Assembly (NCBI GenBank): GCA_025938935.1
Contig: JAPCWB010000001.1
Location: 682,001 to 746,000, forward strand
Direction of reading: 5' to 3'
From: Novosphingobium sp. MW5
Lineage (GTDB): Bacteria > Pseudomonadota > Alphaproteobacteria > Sphingomonadales > Sphingomonadaceae
Length of the DNA stretch: 64,000 nucleotides
Below the pieces are notes generated by a model. It saw only the letters and a list, made by a program, of their open reading frames with translations, made no database searches and was not told the DNA's origin. Below, in pieces: positions 35,728-44,083 of the stretch (position 1 is the first letter of the stretch; each line of letters opens with the position of its first letter). The position numbers and the translations under genes are program-made.

Positions 35728-38133
35728 TTAGCCTTCGTCGCCGCCCTCCTTGGCCTTGGCTGCCTTGCCTTTCGGCTTGGGCTTTGCCGGAGCCTTGGCT
35801 TTCGCCTTAGGGGCCGCTTTCGACGCCTTGCGCTTGTCGAGCTTGGGCGGGGCGGGGGTCAGCTCGAAGTTCAGCGCCTCGTCCTTGACTGACACGTGCA
35901 CTTCGCCGCCGTGCGACAGCTTGCCGAACAGCAGTTCCTCGGCGAGCGGCTGCTTGACCTTTTCCTGGATCAGCCGCGCCATCGGGCGCGCGCCATAGAG
36001 CTTGTCGTAGCCGCGCTTGCCCAGCCATGCGCGGGCATCGCCATCAAACTGGATATGCACGTTCTGGTCGGCCAGTTGCAGTTCGAGCTGGAGGATGAAC
36101 TTGTCGACCACCCGCGCGATGACCTCGCCGCCGAGATAGGCGAAAGGCACAATGGCATCGAGGCGGTTGCGGAACTCGGGTGAGAACATCTTCTTCACCG
36201 CCTCGTCGCCCGCATCCGCCTTCGACACGTCGCCAAAACCGATGCCCTGGCGCGCCATATCGCTGGCGCCGGCATTGGTCGTCATGATCAGCACCACATT
36301 GCGGAAGTCCACGGTCTTGCCGTGATGGTCGGTCAGGCGGCCGTTATCCATCACCTGCAGCAGGATGTTGAACAGATCCGGGTGCGCCTTTTCGATTTCG
36401 TCGAGCAGCAGGACACAGTGCGGCTGCTGATCGATGGCATCGGTGAGCAGGCCGCCCTGATCGAAGCCGACATAGCCCGGAGGCGCACCGATCAGGCGGC
36501 TTACCGAATGGCGCTCCATATATTCGGACATGTCGAAGCGCACCAAGGGAATGCCCATGATGTCGGACAGCTGGCGCGCAACTTCGGTCTTGCCGACGCC
36601 GGTGGGGCCGGAAAACAGGAACGAGCCGATCGGCTTGTCCGGATCGCGCAAGCCTGCGCGGCTCAGCTTCATCGCGGTGGAGAGTACCGAAATGGCATTA
36701 TCCTGCCCGAAGACGACACGCTTGAGGTCGCGGTCGAGGTGTTCGAGCACCTTCTTGTCGTCGGAGGAGACGGACTTGGGAGGGATGCGCGCCATTGTCG
36801 CGATCACCTGCTCGATCTCGCGCGCGGTGATGGTCTTCTTGCGGCGGCTCGGGGGCAGCAGCATCTGCATGGCGCCCACCTCGTCGATCACGTCGATCGC
36901 CTTGTCTGGGAGCTTGCGGTCATTGATGTAGCGCGCGGAGAGCTCGACCGCGGTCTTGATCGCCTCGGGCGTGTAGCGCACGCGGTGATGGTCCTCGAAG
37001 ACAGAGCGCAGGCCCTTGAGGATCTTCACCGTGTCCTCGATCGTCGGTTCGTTGACGTCGATCTTCTGGAACCGGCGCAGCAGGGCGCGGTCCTTTTCGA
37101 AGTGGTTGCGGAATTCCTTGTAGGTGGTCGAACCGATGCAGCGGATCGCGCCGGAGGACAGCGCGGGCTTGAGCAGGTTTGAAGCGTCCATCGCCCCGCC
37201 GCTGGTTGCCCCCGCACCGATCACGGTGTGGATTTCATCGATGAACAGCACTGCCTCGGGCATCTTCTCGAGTTCGGAAACGACCTGTTTCAGCCGCTCC
37301 TCGAAATCGCCGCGATAGCGGGTGCCGGCAAGCAGCGCGCCCATGTCCAGGCTGTAGATCACAGCGTCCTCAAGCACCTCGGGCACTTCGCCCTCGACGA
37401 TCTTGCGCGCCAGGCCTTCGGCGATGGCCGTCTTGCCCACGCCGGGATCGCCGACATAGAGCGGGTTGTTCTTACTGCGGCGGCACAGGATCTGGATCGT
37501 GCGGTCCACTTCCGGCCCGCGCCCGATCAGCGGGTCGACCTTGCCCGACATCGCCTTTTCATTGAGGTTGACGCAGAACTGGTCGAGCGCGGAATCCTTC
37601 TTGTCGCCCTTGGCCGCGTTCTTTTCTTCCTGCTGCGGGGCCTGCTGCTGCGGCTCTTCCGAGCCGCTGGGCGAACGGTCCTCGATCCGCTTGCCGCCCT
37701 TGCCGATGCCGTGGCTGATGAAGCTGACCGCATCGAGCCGGCTCATGTCCTGCTGTTGGAGGAAGTAGACGGCATAGCTGTCGCGTTCAGAGAACAGGGC
37801 AACGAGCACGTTGGCGCCAGTCACCGTGTCCTTGCCGCTCGACTGCACGTGCAGGATGGCGCGCTGGATCACGCGCTGGAATCCAGCGGTCGGCGCGGGA
37901 TCGCCCTTTTCGCTTGTCTTGAGCGACTGGTATTCCTGGTCGAGATACTGCTTCACCACATCCGACAGTTCGGACAGGTCCACCCCGCAGGCTCCCATGA
38001 CCTGCGCTGCCTCGGGATCGTCGATCAGGGCGAGCAGCAGGTGCTCCAGCGTCGCATATTCGTGCGCACGTTCGGCCGCATTGGCGAGCGCGTTGTGCAG
38101 CGTCTTTTCGAGGCTCTGTGCGAAGCTGGGCAT
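35728..38133 (-). CDS. clpA: ATP-dependent Clp protease ATP-binding subunit ClpA
   Basis: AAA+ unfoldase delivering substrates, including N-degron proteins, to ClpP. The 801-residue product has the Clp-N repeats (MPSFAQSLEKTLHNALANAA), D1 Walker A GDPGVGKTAIAEGLA and Walker B LFIDEIHTVIGAG, D2 Walker A SGPTGVGKTEVARQL and VLLLDEIEKAHPD. It ends in a basic Lys/Ala/Pro-rich tail of about 45 residues (KAAPKAKAKAPAKPKPKGKA). The ATG at 38131-38133 begins the standard N-terminus. No clpS lies directly upstream; that position holds the DUF1192 gene. A heat-shock-like promoter is visible at 38222-38250. Confidence 0.95.
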   Translation of the reverse strand: MPSFAQSLEKTLHNALANAAERAHEYATLEHLLLALIDDPEAAQVMGACGVDLSELSDVVKQYLDQEYQSLKTSEKGDPAPTAGFQRVIQRAILHVQSSGKDTVTGANVLVALFSERDSYAVYFLQQQDMSRLDAVSFISHGIGKGGKRIEDRSPSGSEEPQQQAPQQEEKNAAKGDKKDSALDQFCVNLNEKAMSGKVDPLIGRGPEVDRTIQILCRRSKNNPLYVGDPGVGKTAIAEGLARKIVEGEVPEVLEDAVIYSLDMGALLAGTRYRGDFEERLKQVVSELEKMPEAVLFIDEIHTVIGAGATSGGAMDASNLLKPALSSGAIRCIGSTTYKEFRNHFEKDRALLRRFQKIDVNEPTIEDTVKILKGLRSVFEDHHRVRYTPEAIKTAVELSARYINDRKLPDKAIDVIDEVGAMQMLLPPSRRKKTITAREIEQVIATMARIPPKSVSSDDKKVLEHLDRDLKRVVFGQDNAISVLSTAMKLSRAGLRDPDKPIGSFLFSGPTGVGKTEVARQLSDIMGIPLVRFDMSEYMERHSVSRLIGAPPGYVGFDQGGLLTDAIDQQPHCVLLLDEIEKAHPDLFNILLQVMDNGRLTDHHGKTVDFRNVVLIMTTNAGASDMARQGIGFGDVSKADAGDEAVKKMFSPEFRNRLDAIVPFAYLGGEVIARVVDKFILQLELQLADQNVHIQFDGDARAWLGKRGYDKLYGARPMARLIQEKVKQPLAEELLFGKLSHGGEVHVSVKDEALNFELTPAPPKLDKRKASKAAPKAKAKAPAKPKPKGKAAKAKEGGDEG

Positions 38134-38221
38134 TTCAAAGGCTTTCGATGGGCCCGGACGGGCAAAAGAGAGAACGGCCGGTGCGTGACGGGTTCTATGG
38201 CCGCGGGACTGTGCAGGATAT

Positions 38222-38250
38222 GAATAGGAACGGTAAACCGGGCCGCCAAG
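38222..38250 (-). promoter_or_regulatory. Candidate RpoH (sigma-32) promoter of clpA
   Basis: On the minus strand CTTG (38247-38250), 18 bases, then CCTATTC (38222-38228), against the alphaproteobacterial heat-shock consensus CTTG-N17/18-CYTATNT with one mismatch. It would give a leader of roughly 80 bases before clpA. Confidence 0.45.
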
Positions 38251-38276
38251 GGGAAGGAAGGGCGCCGGTCGCATTT

Positions 38277-38477
38277 TCAACTCTTCGGCTTGAAAAAGGC
38301 CTCGGCCGCGAGGCGGTGGGCATCGGCCTTGGCCTTGTGGGCTCTCACCCGCTCGATTTCGGCCTCTAGCTGTTCGACCCGCGCGTCCAGCTCCTCGCGC
38401 GAGTAGCTGTCGAGCAACTCCTTCGAAAGAAGGCTGGCGGCGTCTCCGCGCCGCGCCGGGCGGTCGTCATCGTCCAT
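38277..38477 (-). CDS. DUF1192 small protein
   Basis: A 66-residue protein, MDDDDRPARRGDAASLLSKE then LDSYSREELDARVEQLEAEI, typical DUF1192 with a short coiled-coil (EQLEAEIERVRAHKAK) and a final hydrophobic FFKPKS. Function unknown; common in alphaproteobacteria. It is 143 bases upstream of clpA on the same strand and divergent from the quinone oxidoreductase gene. Confidence 0.82.
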   Translation of the reverse strand: MDDDDRPARRGDAASLLSKELLDSYSREELDARVEQLEAEIERVRAHKAKADAHRLAAEAFFKPKS

Positions 38478-38596
38478 CGCTGGCGAGAATTCAGCGCGTT
38501 GCCAATTCTGTCAACCGCAAGCTAAAGGTCGCGCGGCGGTCGCGCCCGAGGTGCGGCCTGCTTGCCACAGAGGCGCAGCTCTTGGGGAACTTGCAC

Positions 38597-39598
38597 ATGG
38601 CCGACCTGCCCGAAACGATGACCGCGATAGGCTTCGATGCGCCCGGCGGGCCCGAAGTCCTCCGCGCCGAGGTGCTGCCATTGCCCGTTCCCGGCCCAGG
38701 GCAGGTACTGGTAAAAGTCGCCTATGCAGGCGTGAACCGGCCCGATGTCGTCCAGCGGCAGGGCTTTTATCCCGCTCCCGCCGGAGCCTCGCCGATTCCA
38801 GGGCTCGAGATTTCCGGTGAGGTCGTGGCCCTGGGTGAGGGCGTTTCGACCGACCTGTTCGGCCGCAAGGTCTGTTCGCTGGTGGCGGGCGGGGGCTATG
38901 CCGAATATTGCCTCGCCGAGGCAGATCAGTGCTTGCCAGTTGGTCCCGGCGTGCCGATGGACCAGGCCGCGGCCCTCCCCGAAACGCTGATGACCGTTTG
39001 GCATAACGTGTTCGAGCGCGGTTACGCGCGAGAGGGTGAGACGATCCTCGTCCACGGCGGCACCAGCGGCATCGGCTCGATGGCGATCATGCTCGGCAAG
39101 CTCTTCGGGCTGACCGTTATCGTCACTTGCGGCGGGGCGGACAAATGCGCTGCGGCGCTAAAGATCGGCGCGGATCATGCGATTGATTACAAGGTCAGCG
39201 ATTTTGTCGAAGAAGTGGCGCGGATCACGGGTGGGGCAGGTGTGCACCTCGTGCTCGATATGGTCGCGGGAGACTATGTCGCGCGCAATCTCAAATGCCT
39301 TGGCGAAGACGGCCGCCATGTCACCATCGCGGTGCAGGGCGGGACGCGGGCGGAAATCAACATGGCCGCGGTGATGAGCCGCCGGCTGACGCTCACCGGA
39401 TCGACGCTGCGTCCGCGTTCGAAGGCATTCAAGGCGGCGCTGGTGGCCGAACTGCGCGACACGGTCTGGCCACTGGTGGGCGAGGGCGCGCTGCGACCGG
39501 TGATGGACCAGACCTTTGCCCTTGGCGACGTCGCCGCTGCGCACCAGCGGATGGAGGCGGGTTCGCATATCGGCAAGATCGTGCTCAAGGTGGCATAA
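38597..39598 (+). CDS. NAD(P)H quinone oxidoreductase, PIG3/zeta-crystallin-like
   Basis: Medium-chain dehydrogenase/reductase of 333 residues without structural zinc. VKVAYAGVNRPDVVQRQGFYP is the substrate-side motif, IPGLEISGEVVALG follows, the NADPH loop is VHGGTSGIGSMAIMLG, and the C-terminal HIGKIVLKV is typical. Likely reduces quinones by one-electron transfer. The ATG at 38597 (MADLPETM) is preferred to a TTG five codons earlier. Single gene. Confidence 0.88.
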   Translation: MADLPETMTAIGFDAPGGPEVLRAEVLPLPVPGPGQVLVKVAYAGVNRPDVVQRQGFYPAPAGASPIPGLEISGEVVALGEGVSTDLFGRKVCSLVAGGGYAEYCLAEADQCLPVGPGVPMDQAAALPETLMTVWHNVFERGYAREGETILVHGGTSGIGSMAIMLGKLFGLTVIVTCGGADKCAAALKIGADHAIDYKVSDFVEEVARITGGAGVHLVLDMVAGDYVARNLKCLGEDGRHVTIAVQGGTRAEINMAAVMSRRLTLTGSTLRPRSKAFKAALVAELRDTVWPLVGEGALRPVMDQTFALGDVAAAHQRMEAGSHIGKIVLKVA

Positions 39599-39765
39599 GC
39601 TTGACGTCACGACGTCACGCCTGCCGGTAACCGCGCGGCCAGATGGCCGATTCATCGCCCCGGGCTGACTCTTTGCCTTGCCCTGAACCCGCACCTCGCC
39701 TAAGGATCGCGGCGAACGGCCGCTCCGCAAGGGGCGGCCCTATCTATTTTGACCGGAGAAAACCT

Positions 39766-40465
39766 GTGTCCCAGCCGACCCCGCTGATGCCCCACGCCAC
39801 CGCTTCGTGGCTGGTCGACAACACCGCGCTTTCGTTCGAACAGATCGCCGAATTCTGTGGCCTGCACATTCTCGAAGTCCAGGCCATGGCCGATGATCTT
39901 GCCAGCTCGAAGTACACCGGGCGCGATCCCGTGCGTTCGGGCGAACTGACCATGGCAGAGATTGAGAAGGGCCGAGGACGATCCGACCTACTCGCTCAAG
40001 ATGCAGAAGGCTCCGGCGCAGGTCAGCCGCACCAAGGGCCCGCGCTACACCCCGGTTTCGAAGCGTCAGGACAAGCCCGACGGCATCGCCTGGATCCTGC
40101 GCAACCACCCGGAAATCTCGGACGCGGCGATCGGCAAGCTGATCGGCACGACGCGCAACACGATCACCGCGATTCGCGAACGCAGCCACTGGAACATCCA
40201 GAACATCCAGCCGAAGGACCCGGTAACGCTGGGCCTTTGCTCGCAGCGCGAGCTCGATGCCCCGGTTGCCAAGGCCGCCAAGAAGGCCGGCATTGTCGAT
40301 ACCGAGGCAGACACCCGTCTGGGCAGCGACCGCGAGGCCCTGATCGAGGAACTGCGCGCCGAGCGTGAAGCCCAGGTCAAGGCGGCCAGCGAAGCCGCGC
40401 AGGAAGCCGAAGCGGCGGCATGGCTCGAAGCCAAGCGCGCTGCCGAAGCGGCCGGCGAGGAATAA
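39766..40465 (+). CDS. trcR: Cell-cycle transcriptional regulator TrcR / DUF1013 (one frameshift)
   Basis: DUF1013 protein, known in Caulobacter as an essential cell-cycle regulator bound to RNA polymerase. PLMPHATASWLVDNTALSFE and QIAEFCGLHILEVQAMAD are the conserved N-terminus; KGPRYTPVSKRQDKPDGIAW, GKLIGTTRNTITAIRERSHW and KDPVTLGLCSQRELD the HTH-like centre; the last 45 residues are an alanine/glutamate helix. The frame breaks at 39969-39971: AAGGG where AAGG is expected, joining IEK to AEDDPTYSLKMQ. Corrected length 232. The GTG start at 39766 has GGAG upstream. Confidence 0.9.
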
Positions 40466-40482
40466 GCGAAAAAAGTTCTGGC

Positions 40483-40503
40483 GCCCTGCCGCTACGGCAG
40501 GGC
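40483..40503 (+). other. GC hairpin after trcR
   Basis: GCCCTGCCG (40483-40491) pairs with CGGCAGGGC (40495-40503) across a 3-base loop, 18 bases after the trcR stop. It has no T-tract, so Rho-independent termination is uncertain; it may protect the 3' end. Confidence 0.35.
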
Positions 40504-40602
40504 CGCAAGTCCCCTGCAATGGCATTGCAACGGCCCCGGAACCACGCGTTTCGGGGCAATCTGCGCTTGCCCTGAAGCCCTGCTTAAGGCAATCTAGCTG
40601 AC

Positions 40603-42297
40603 ATGGATGTCAGTAACTCAGACCTGCCCTGGCTCGCCTCTTATGGACATCCCTCCGCTTGGGAAGTGGACTATCCGCCACTCAGCCTGCCCGACCTGTT
40701 TTCGCAGGCTGTGGCCCAGCGTCCGGACGCGCCGCTGGTCGAGTTCCTCGGCCGCAGGTATTCCTATGCCGCCCTGCTCGCCGAGGCAAAAGCCTTTGCG
40801 GCGGGGCTCCAGGCATGGGGCATCAAGCGCGGGGACCGGGTTGGGCTCTTCCTGCCCAATGTGCCTACTTATATTCCCGCCTACTACGGGGCGCTGATGG
40901 CCGGGGCGACGCTGGTCAATTTCTCGCCGCTCTACACCGCGCACGAACTCGAGGCACAGGTCGCGGATTCGGGCACCCGGCTGCTCGTGACGGTGAACCT
41001 GTCGAAGCTGCTGCCCACCGCGCTTACGGTGCTGCGCGGATCGGCGCTTGAGCATCTGGTTGTTGCTGACTTTCCCTCGCTCCTGCCGCCGCTCAAGGGG
41101 TTCGCCTTCCGTCTACTGGCGCGCAAGGAACTGACTGCCATCCCGAAGCAGCCTGAGATCTGCCGCTGGGAGGACTTCCTCAAGGCCAGCGAACCGCAGC
41201 CGGTTGCGATCGATCCGCTCAAGGACCTTGCCCTGCTGCAATATACCGGCGGGACCACCGGCACGCCCAAGGGGGCGATGCTCACGCACCAGAACCTCTC
41301 CGCCAATGCCCGCCAGATTGCCGCGATCGATCCCAACGCCGGCAAGCGCGACGTGATTCTCGGCGCGCTGCCTCTGTTCCACGTCTTCGCCAATTCGGGC
41401 GTGCTCAACCGCACGATTGTCAACGGCGGCTGCATCGCCATGCTGCCGCGTTTCGATTGCAAACAGGTGTTCGATGCGATCCGGCGCGTGAAGCCCACAT
41501 CTTTCCCCGGCGTGCCCACGATGTTCCAGGCGCTGCTTGACGACGACCGCATCGGCCGCGCTGATTTCTCCACCCTGCGCGTCTGCATCGTCGGCGGCGC
41601 GCCGTTGCCGCTGCCCGTCAAGGAACGTTGGAAGGCGCGCACCGGGGTCAGCCTGGTCGAAGGCTACGGGCTCACCGAAACCTCGGGCGTGGCGACGGCC
41701 AACCCTTATGAAGGCGACGACCGCGCCGGCACCATTGGCCAGCCGCTCCCCGCCACATACGTCCGCCTGCTCGACCGCGAGGACCCGACCCGTGATGCCC
41801 CTGCCGGGGAGCCGGGCGAGCTGGTCATCGCCGGGCCGCAGGTGATGCAGGGCTACTGGAACCGCCCCGAAGCGGACGCGAGCGCCTTCGCCATGGTCGG
41901 CGGCAAGCGCTGGCTGCGCACCGGCGACGTCGCCTTGGCGGAATCTGAGGGTTATTTTCGCATCGTCGATCGCATCAAGGACATGATCGCAGTGGGCGGC
42001 TTCAAGGTCTTCCCCAGCCAGGTCGAGCATGTCCTGCTCGAACACCCCTCGGTCAAGGAAGCGCTGGTCATCGGCATGCCGGATGATCGGCTCGGCGAAA
42101 AGCCGCGCGCCTTCGTCACGCTTCAGGAGGATGAGGAAGTGACCGGCGCGGTCTTGCGCGAATGGCTCAACCTGCGCGTCGGCAAGCACGAGCGGGTGGA
42201 TGAGGTTGTGGTGCGCGATACGATGCCGAAGACGATGATTGGCAAGCTCGACCGCAAGACGCTCAAGGAACAGGCGCTGGCGGGGTTCGTCGATTGA
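40603..42297 (+). CDS. fadD: Long-chain fatty acid--CoA ligase
   Basis: Acyl-adenylate-forming enzyme activating fatty acids with CoA. The 564-residue product has the P-loop-like YTGGTTGTPKGAMLTHQN at about residue 213, then GYGLTETSG, the hinge DRIKDMIAVGGFKVFPSQVE, and PKTMIGKLDRKTLKE near the C-terminus with the catalytic lysine. The sequence LPLFHVFANSGVLN resembles FadD-type ligases. ATG at 40603. A single gene convergent with the bactofilin operon. Confidence 0.92.
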   Translation: MDVSNSDLPWLASYGHPSAWEVDYPPLSLPDLFSQAVAQRPDAPLVEFLGRRYSYAALLAEAKAFAAGLQAWGIKRGDRVGLFLPNVPTYIPAYYGALMAGATLVNFSPLYTAHELEAQVADSGTRLLVTVNLSKLLPTALTVLRGSALEHLVVADFPSLLPPLKGFAFRLLARKELTAIPKQPEICRWEDFLKASEPQPVAIDPLKDLALLQYTGGTTGTPKGAMLTHQNLSANARQIAAIDPNAGKRDVILGALPLFHVFANSGVLNRTIVNGGCIAMLPRFDCKQVFDAIRRVKPTSFPGVPTMFQALLDDDRIGRADFSTLRVCIVGGAPLPLPVKERWKARTGVSLVEGYGLTETSGVATANPYEGDDRAGTIGQPLPATYVRLLDREDPTRDAPAGEPGELVIAGPQVMQGYWNRPEADASAFAMVGGKRWLRTGDVALAESEGYFRIVDRIKDMIAVGGFKVFPSQVEHVLLEHPSVKEALVIGMPDDRLGEKPRAFVTLQEDEEVTGAVLREWLNLRVGKHERVDEVVVRDTMPKTMIGKLDRKTLKEQALAGFVD

Positions 42298-42335
42298 GCG
42301 CCGGATTCTGACCCGGCCTATTCACGAAGCGAAGA

Positions 42336-42695
42336 TCAACCCGCCTCGGTACCGCCCGCAATCGCCAGCTTGGGCTCGGGTTCGCGGTGGGCGAACTTGC
42401 CCTCCACCGTCGCACCTTGCTCGATGGTCAGCGCGTCATAGAAAACGTCGCCTTCGATATGCGCGGTCTTGAGGATGACGAGCTGGCCCGCGGTGATGGA
42501 ACCGCGCACGCGGCCTGCAAGCCGGGCGGTTTCCGCCGCAACGCCGCCAACGATCTCGCTGCTCTCACCCTGGACAAGGCTGGTGCAGGCAATGTCGCCA
42601 TCGACGCGGCCGTCAATGTGGAGGTCTGCCTTGGCGGAGACATTGCCCTTGATGGACACATCCGAGCCGAACACGGAAAAAGTCGATCCGCCCAT
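42336..42695 (-). CDS. bacM: Bactofilin
   Basis: Polymer-forming cytoskeletal beta-helix protein. The 119-residue product shows DLHIDGRVDGDIACTSLVQG, ETARLAGRVRGSITAGQLVI and HIEGDVFYDALTIEQGATVEG, the repeat turns of the family. I take the ATG at 42695 (MGGSTFSVFG), 5 bases after the M23 stop with AAGGAA upstream; an ATG at 42743 would add 16 residues overlapping the peptidase gene. Bactofilins recruit M23 enzymes to shape the cell, which fits the operon with 42700-43851. Confidence 0.9.
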   Translation of the reverse strand: MGGSTFSVFGSDVSIKGNVSAKADLHIDGRVDGDIACTSLVQGESSEIVGGVAAETARLAGRVRGSITAGQLVILKTAHIEGDVFYDALTIEQGATVEGKFAHREPEPKLAIAGGTEAG

Positions 42696-42699
42696 GTGC

Positions 42700-43851
42700 C
42701 TAGTTCCTTGTGCCGGAGGTGCTGACAGCTTGTTTTTGAACACGGGTCGATCCTTCGAGGAACGGGCGGGGGTTTACCGCCTGATCATTGATGCGCACTT
42801 CGAAGTGCAGGTGCGGACCGGTCGAGCGGCCGGTATTGCCGATAGCCCCGATCACTTCGCCTGCTAGCACGTCCTTGCCAAGAGTCGTACGAAAAGCGCT
42901 CATGTGTGCATAGCGCGTGACCATGCCGTTGTCGTGATCGACCTCGACGACATTGCCATAACCCTGGCGCTGGCCGACGAAGCTGACCTTGCCCTTGGCG
43001 GCGGCATGGATCGGCGCACCGATCGCACCCTTGAAATCGAGACCGGCATGGAACGCGGCCGAGCCGTTGAACGGGTCCGAGCGATAGCCGAAGCCCGAGG
43101 ATATCCCGGCCATGTCGGCGGGCACGACCTGCGGCATGGAGGTAAGGCCGCGCTGCAGGGCGGAAAGCCGCGCAAGGCTGACGGCAAGGCGCTGAAACCG
43201 CTGGTCGAGCGCCGAATCGGTCGAGGAAGAGAAGGCGATGAAAGGACCACCCATCGCGCTCTTGTCGTTCACCGAGGCGAGAAGATAGGCGGGATCGAGA
43301 CCGACCTTGCGGATCGCCAGTTCGGCTTCCTTGGCGCGGCGGTCAGCCAGCCGGGTCAGGCCTTCAACAAAGGCGAGCTGGCGCGCTTCGAGCCGGGCGA
43401 GTTCGGCCGCCTCGGGGAAGATGGCAGAAACCTTGTCAATCGTCTTGGCGGCTTCGCTCGACGAATCGGAGACAGTCTCACCCGCCATCACGTCCTGCGG
43501 CAGCGATCCGACCATCTTTTCGATGGCTTCCTGACGGCGGCGCAGTTCGGCAGAGACACCCTTGATGTCGTCCTTGTAGGCAGAAACGCGGCTTTCGGCG
43601 GTTGTCACCTTGGCCTCGCGCTCAAGCAGCGACAGGCGGTCGCGGCTGGCGAGGTAGGAACTGATCGTCATGACGGCCATGGTGCCGAGCCAGACGGCAA
43701 GAAACAGCGCAAGCGCGGAAGCGGCCCAGATCTGGACCCGCGTCGAAACCTTGATGAAACGGACCTGACCCTGTGATCGCATGAAAAATTCGCGATCCGG
43801 GAACCAGCTCCGCAGGCGCTGTGTTAAGACGCCACCGGCCTTGTGCTGCAA
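42700..43851 (-). CDS. Bactofilin-linked M23 peptidase with membrane anchor and coiled coil
   Basis: The 383-residue product has a cytoplasmic tail (SWFPDREFFMRSQGQVRF, conserved in sphingomonad relatives), one membrane segment (IWAASALALFLAVWLG), a long coiled coil (SLLEREAKVTTAESRVSAYK onward) and a C-terminal LytM domain with FHAGLDFKG and GPHLHFEVR, so zinc ligands are intact. The only start that keeps the conserved tail is a TTG at 43851; the ATG at 43782 would delete it. It is directly upstream of the bactofilin gene. Confidence 0.88.
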   Translation of the reverse strand: MQHKAGGVLTQRLRSWFPDREFFMRSQGQVRFIKVSTRVQIWAASALALFLAVWLGTMAVMTISSYLASRDRLSLLEREAKVTTAESRVSAYKDDIKGVSAELRRRQEAIEKMVGSLPQDVMAGETVSDSSSEAAKTIDKVSAIFPEAAELARLEARQLAFVEGLTRLADRRAKEAELAIRKVGLDPAYLLASVNDKSAMGGPFIAFSSSTDSALDQRFQRLAVSLARLSALQRGLTSMPQVVPADMAGISSGFGYRSDPFNGSAAFHAGLDFKGAIGAPIHAAAKGKVSFVGQRQGYGNVVEVDHDNGMVTRYAHMSAFRTTLGKDVLAGEVIGAIGNTGRSTGPHLHFEVRINDQAVNPRPFLEGSTRVQKQAVSTSGTRN

Positions 43852-44005
43852 GATTATTGACCCGTCCTACTATCGTGCCCCCGCTCGGGCTGGCGCGCGG
43901 CTAGCAGGGCGCTTCGCGTGTGGCGAATCGACTCGTCCGGACTCGGGCCGAGTCGGTTGAGTCGTGCGGTGAACTGTTTCGTGAAACATCAGTTTACCAT
44001 TTCAA

Positions 44006-44023
44006 GCCGCACAAATGTGCGGC
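44006..44023. other. Perfect hairpin upstream of proA
   Basis: GCCGCAC (44006-44012), loop AAAT, GTGCGGC (44017-44023), in the 232-base gap between the divergent M23 gene and proA, 60 bases before the proA start. No T-run, so probably a leader or protein-binding palindrome. Confidence 0.35.
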
Positions 44024-44083
44024 GCGATTCTTGCCCACACATCGGCTGACAAAGCGGCCCTCAGGTGATAGGCGCTCCGCATC

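Noticed and set aside
39766..40465. trcR as two separate short genes
   Set aside because: The two frames join into one complete DUF1013 protein after removal of one G from a GGG run.
42696..42743. Longer bactofilin starting at 42743
   Set aside because: It would overlap the peptidase gene by 44 bases; the ATG at 42695 has a better ribosome site and begins right at the conserved fold.
43975..43988. TGTTTCGTGAAACA upstream of proA as another parS
   Set aside because: Two bases are missing from the centre of the parS consensus, so the half-sites are out of phase; no support for ParB binding.
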